A stretch of 64,000 nucleotides of DNA from Aeromonas veronii (GTDB lineage: Bacteria > Pseudomonadota > Gammaproteobacteria > Enterobacterales > Aeromonadaceae). The notes beneath the pieces were generated by a model. That model was not told where the DNA came from. It saw only the letters and a list, made by a program, of their open reading frames with translations, and made no database searches. The stretch covers positions 645,001-709,000 of the forward strand of contig CP101033.1 of NCBI GenBank assembly GCA_041319085.1, written 5' to 3'. Shown piece after piece: positions 62,219 to 64,000 of this stretch (position 1 is the stretch's first letter; each line of letters begins with the position of its first letter). Position numbers and translations under genes: made by a program.

Positions 62219-62638
62219 TCAGTCGACGTAGAAGGTCTGCTGGAAGGTGAGGTTCTGTTGCTGCCCGCCGCCCATGATCTTCAGAGTGAACTGATAGGTA
62301 TCTTCGTTGCGGTAGGGGAGGGTTGCCAGATAGTAGATAGCATCGCCCTCTTTTACCTCCTGAAAGTTCAGGGTGCGGATGGTGCCGGTCAGGTTCTTGG
62401 CCTCGCCGGTGATCCCCACGGCTTGCGCCACTTTCTGCTTGTCCTGTACCGCGATATTGATGATGGCGTTGTAGCGGCTGCGCTCCAGCCCATACGCCTT
62501 GGCGACCTCTGGGGTGAGGAAGCTGGAGTTGAAGGCGTTGTAGTGCACCAGCCAGGGCCCCAGCTCCTTCATCTGTTCTGCCTTGAGCGGCAGGGTCATC
62601 AGCAGTGCCAGCAGGCCACTCATCCAGGCTGTTTTCAT
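62219..62638 (-). CDS. DUF4426 exported protein
   Basis: The 139-residue protein has a signal peptide (MKTAWMSGLLALLMTLPLKA) and a single domain with YNAFNSSFLTPEVAKAYGL and INIAVQDK, typical of DUF4426. The family is periplasmic, of unknown role, and is found at this place behind yggU in related bacteria. It is likely the last gene of the proC operon. Confidence 0.8.
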   Translation of the reverse strand: MKTAWMSGLLALLMTLPLKAEQMKELGPWLVHYNAFNSSFLTPEVAKAYGLERSRYNAIINIAVQDKQKVAQAVGITGEAKNLTGTIRTLNFQEVKEGDAIYYLATLPYRNEDTYQFTLKIMGGGQQQNLTFQQTFYVD

Positions 62639-62681
62639 CTGTCATCCCTCTCATATCTACGGTTGGCGCAGGTGGATTCAT

Positions 62682-62984
62682 TCAGCCTTGCGCGTCATTC
62701 AGCAGTGCACTCACTTCTTGCGGCAACTGTTTGGGGTTGTCGATGGCGACGGTTTTGTGCCGTCCCAGCTCGCCCCGCACTATGGTGACCTGTCCCTTGG
62801 CCACCTTGAACTGCTTGGCCAGAAACTTGATCAGATGGCTGTTGGCCTGGCCATCGACGGGCGGCGCCGTGATGGCCACTTTCAGCTCTTCGCCATGCAG
62901 TCCGATGATCTGATCCCGACTCGCCTTGGGCTGGATCACCAGATGCAGTACCAGTTCATCCCCCTGTTGCAGGACGGCTGGCAT
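62682..62984 (-). CDS. yggU: DUF167 protein YggU
   Basis: The 100-residue protein has the DUF167 core [31 protein letters not shown] and [13 protein letters not shown]. Its function is unknown. The ATG at 62984 overlaps the yggT stop by one base (TGATG), so translation is coupled. A GTG at 62999 is an alternative start. Confidence 0.88.
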   Translation of the reverse strand: MPAVLQQGDELVLHLVIQPKASRDQIIGLHGEELKVAITAPPVDGQANSHLIKFLAKQFKVAKGQVTIVRGELGRHKTVAIDNPKQLPQEVSALLNDAQG

Positions 62985-63535
62985 CAAATCATCCACCACA
63001 GCTGGCCGAACAGGTCACCCAGCAGGTAGTTGATGGCTTGCAGGCCGATAAAGGCGACCAGTACCGAGAGATCCAGCCCGCCCAGTGCCGGCAGTACACG
63101 GCGAATAGGGGCAAGGAATGGCTCGGTCAGCTGATGCATCACGTATTCGATGGGGTTGCGGCCCTGGCTGACCCAGCTCAGGATGGCGCGGATCAGCAGT
63201 ACCCAGAAGATCATCGAGCCTGCTTTTTTCAGCACAGTCAGTGCCGCGAAAAGGCTGATGCTGAGCCAGTCAGCCAGCAGCACGTTCATGCTCTTGAGCA
63301 GGGCCAGCTTGGCGAAGGCGATGGCCAGTGCCAGTACCACGGAGGCGAGATCGATGCCGCCAAAGCCCGGTATCACCCGGCGCAGCGGGATCACCAGCGG
63401 ATTGGTCAGCTTGACCACCATCTGGCTCATCGGATTGTAGAAGTCGGCACGGGCCCACTGCAGCCAGACGCGCAGCAGGATCACCATCAGGTAGAGATCG
63501 AAAACGGTGTTAATCAGAAAGTAAGCAGTGTTCAT
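62984..63535 (-). CDS. yggT: YggT-family inner-membrane protein
   Basis: The 183-residue protein has two YGGT repeats, each a pair of hydrophobic segments, with [18 protein letters not shown] and [18 protein letters not shown] as the repeated loop. In E. coli it has been linked to osmotic tolerance; the mechanism is not known. It lies 11 bases after proC and before yggU. Confidence 0.9.
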   Translation of the reverse strand: MNTAYFLINTVFDLYLMVILLRVWLQWARADFYNPMSQMVVKLTNPLVIPLRRVIPGFGGIDLASVVLALAIAFAKLALLKSMNVLLADWLSISLFAALTVLKKAGSMIFWVLLIRAILSWVSQGRNPIEYVMHQLTEPFLAPIRRVLPALGGLDLSVLVAFIGLQAINYLLGDLFGQLWWMI

Positions 63536-63546
63536 CTGGACTCCTG

Positions 63547-64000
63547 TTAGAAGAGAGTTTCCATTTCGGTGGCGCGAGCAACGGCCGCCTGCATGGCTTG
63601 CGAAGTCAGCGGCATCAGCCCCTGCTGCTGGAATGTCTTGATGGCTTCGGCTGTGGTGCCGCCCTTGCTGGTCACCTGCTCACGCAGGGTCTGCAGCGCC
63701 AGCTCGGGGTTCTGCTCCACCATGGCGGCTGCGCCCAGCGCGGTCTGCTGCACCAGCAGGCGGGCCTGCTCGGGCGAGAAGCCCATCGCCTCTGCCTCTT
63801 CGGCGATGGCCTGCATAAAGAGGAAGAAGTAGGCCGGAGCACTGCCCGCTGCGGCGATGACGCCGTTGATGCCGGACTCCTGCTCCACCCAGAGGGTCTT
63901 GCCGACCGCCTGCATCATCTGCTCGGCAAACTCGCGATCAGCGGCGGCAATATGTTCGGGTGCATAGAGACCGGTCATGCCCAGACCCAGCAGGGCCGGG
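63547..64000 (-). CDS. proC: pyrroline-5-carboxylate reductase, C-terminal part
   Basis: ProC makes proline from pyrroline-5-carboxylate with NADPH. The window holds the last 150 codons; the gene continues past the right edge. The family motif is present as SGSAPAYFFL-like AGSAPAYFFLFMQAIAEEAE and as EQVTSKGGTTAEAI, which carries the substrate-binding segment. It is the upstream gene of the proC-yggT-yggU-DUF4426 series. Confidence 0.93.
   Translation of the reverse strand, partial: PALLGLGMTGLYAPEHIAAADREFAEQMMQAVGKTLWVEQESGINGVIAAAGSAPAYFFLFMQAIAEEAEAMGFSPEQARLLVQQTALGAAAMVEQNPELALQTLREQVTSKGGTTAEAIKTFQQQGLMPLTSQAMQAAVARATEMETLF

Overview
The window is a stretch of conserved chromosome from a gammaproteobacterium with high GC content. 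Gene content and protein sequences fit Aeromonas best: RavA-ViaA, MetJ/MetBL, CysTWA with a CysB-type regulator, YjjI/YjjW, GlgCA, HolD-RimI, and a five-copy tRNA-Leu(CAG) array. The genus is an inference from recognised proteins; no rRNA or database search was available. Almost all genes look like housekeeping or metabolic genes. The only complete mobile element is one ISL3-type insertion sequence.

Layout. 1-2.3 kb: the first codons of a Fur-box gene leaving the left edge, the ribosomal operon rpsF-rpsR-rplI (without priB), and fpr. 2.3-4.5 kb: two tandem paralogous small secreted proteins and a membrane protein with a helix-turn-helix-like tail. 4.5-12.4 kb: a quinone-oxidoreductase-like enzyme, a YqaA-type membrane protein, an M16 peptidase, gshA, and an acyl-CoA ligase. 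12.5-19.5 kb: a thioredoxin-like protein, rimI-holD, ravA-viaA, a GGDEF scrap, and prfC. 19.6-28 kb: an ASCH protein, tRNA-Ser, a DsbA/ScsC-like protein, the ISL3 element, hemL, clcA, a DUF6776-like protein, and erpA with an IscR site. 28-29.6 kb: a small Fur-box gene interrupted by an amber codon, a ComFB-like protein, and the tRNA-Leu array. 29.7-37.9 kb: glgCA, rsmC, dapA, a CYTH triphosphatase, and the DUF47-pitA phosphate pair. 38-46.7 kb: metBL divergent from metJ, cysQ-nudE, a palindromic repeat pair, and several small membrane protein genes. 46.9-52.7 kb: sulfate uptake (sbp, a hydrolase, cysTWA, a cysB-like regulator). 52.7-64 kb: a degraded locus, an M3 peptidase, a ferric-reductase-like flavocytochrome, an L,D-transpeptidase, the glycyl-radical pair yjjI-yjjW, a LysR regulator, and the proC-yggT-yggU-DUF4426 operon running in from the right edge.

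Sulfur and amino-acid metabolism recur: cysTWA/sbp supply sulfate, cysQ clears a sulfate-assimilation by-product, metB/metL make methionine precursors under MetJ, and gshA uses cysteine. dapA takes the same aspartate-semialdehyde pool toward lysine.

The most notable observation is upstream of dapA. A good sigma-70-like promoter is followed by a 23-codon reading frame with four lysine codons within six codons. Its stop codon lies inside a sequence that can pair with the 5' arm and loop of an intrinsic terminator located before dapA. This has the complete architecture of a transcription attenuator controlled by lysine codons. I know of no described lysine leader-peptide attenuator, so it is the main candidate for an undescribed system here.
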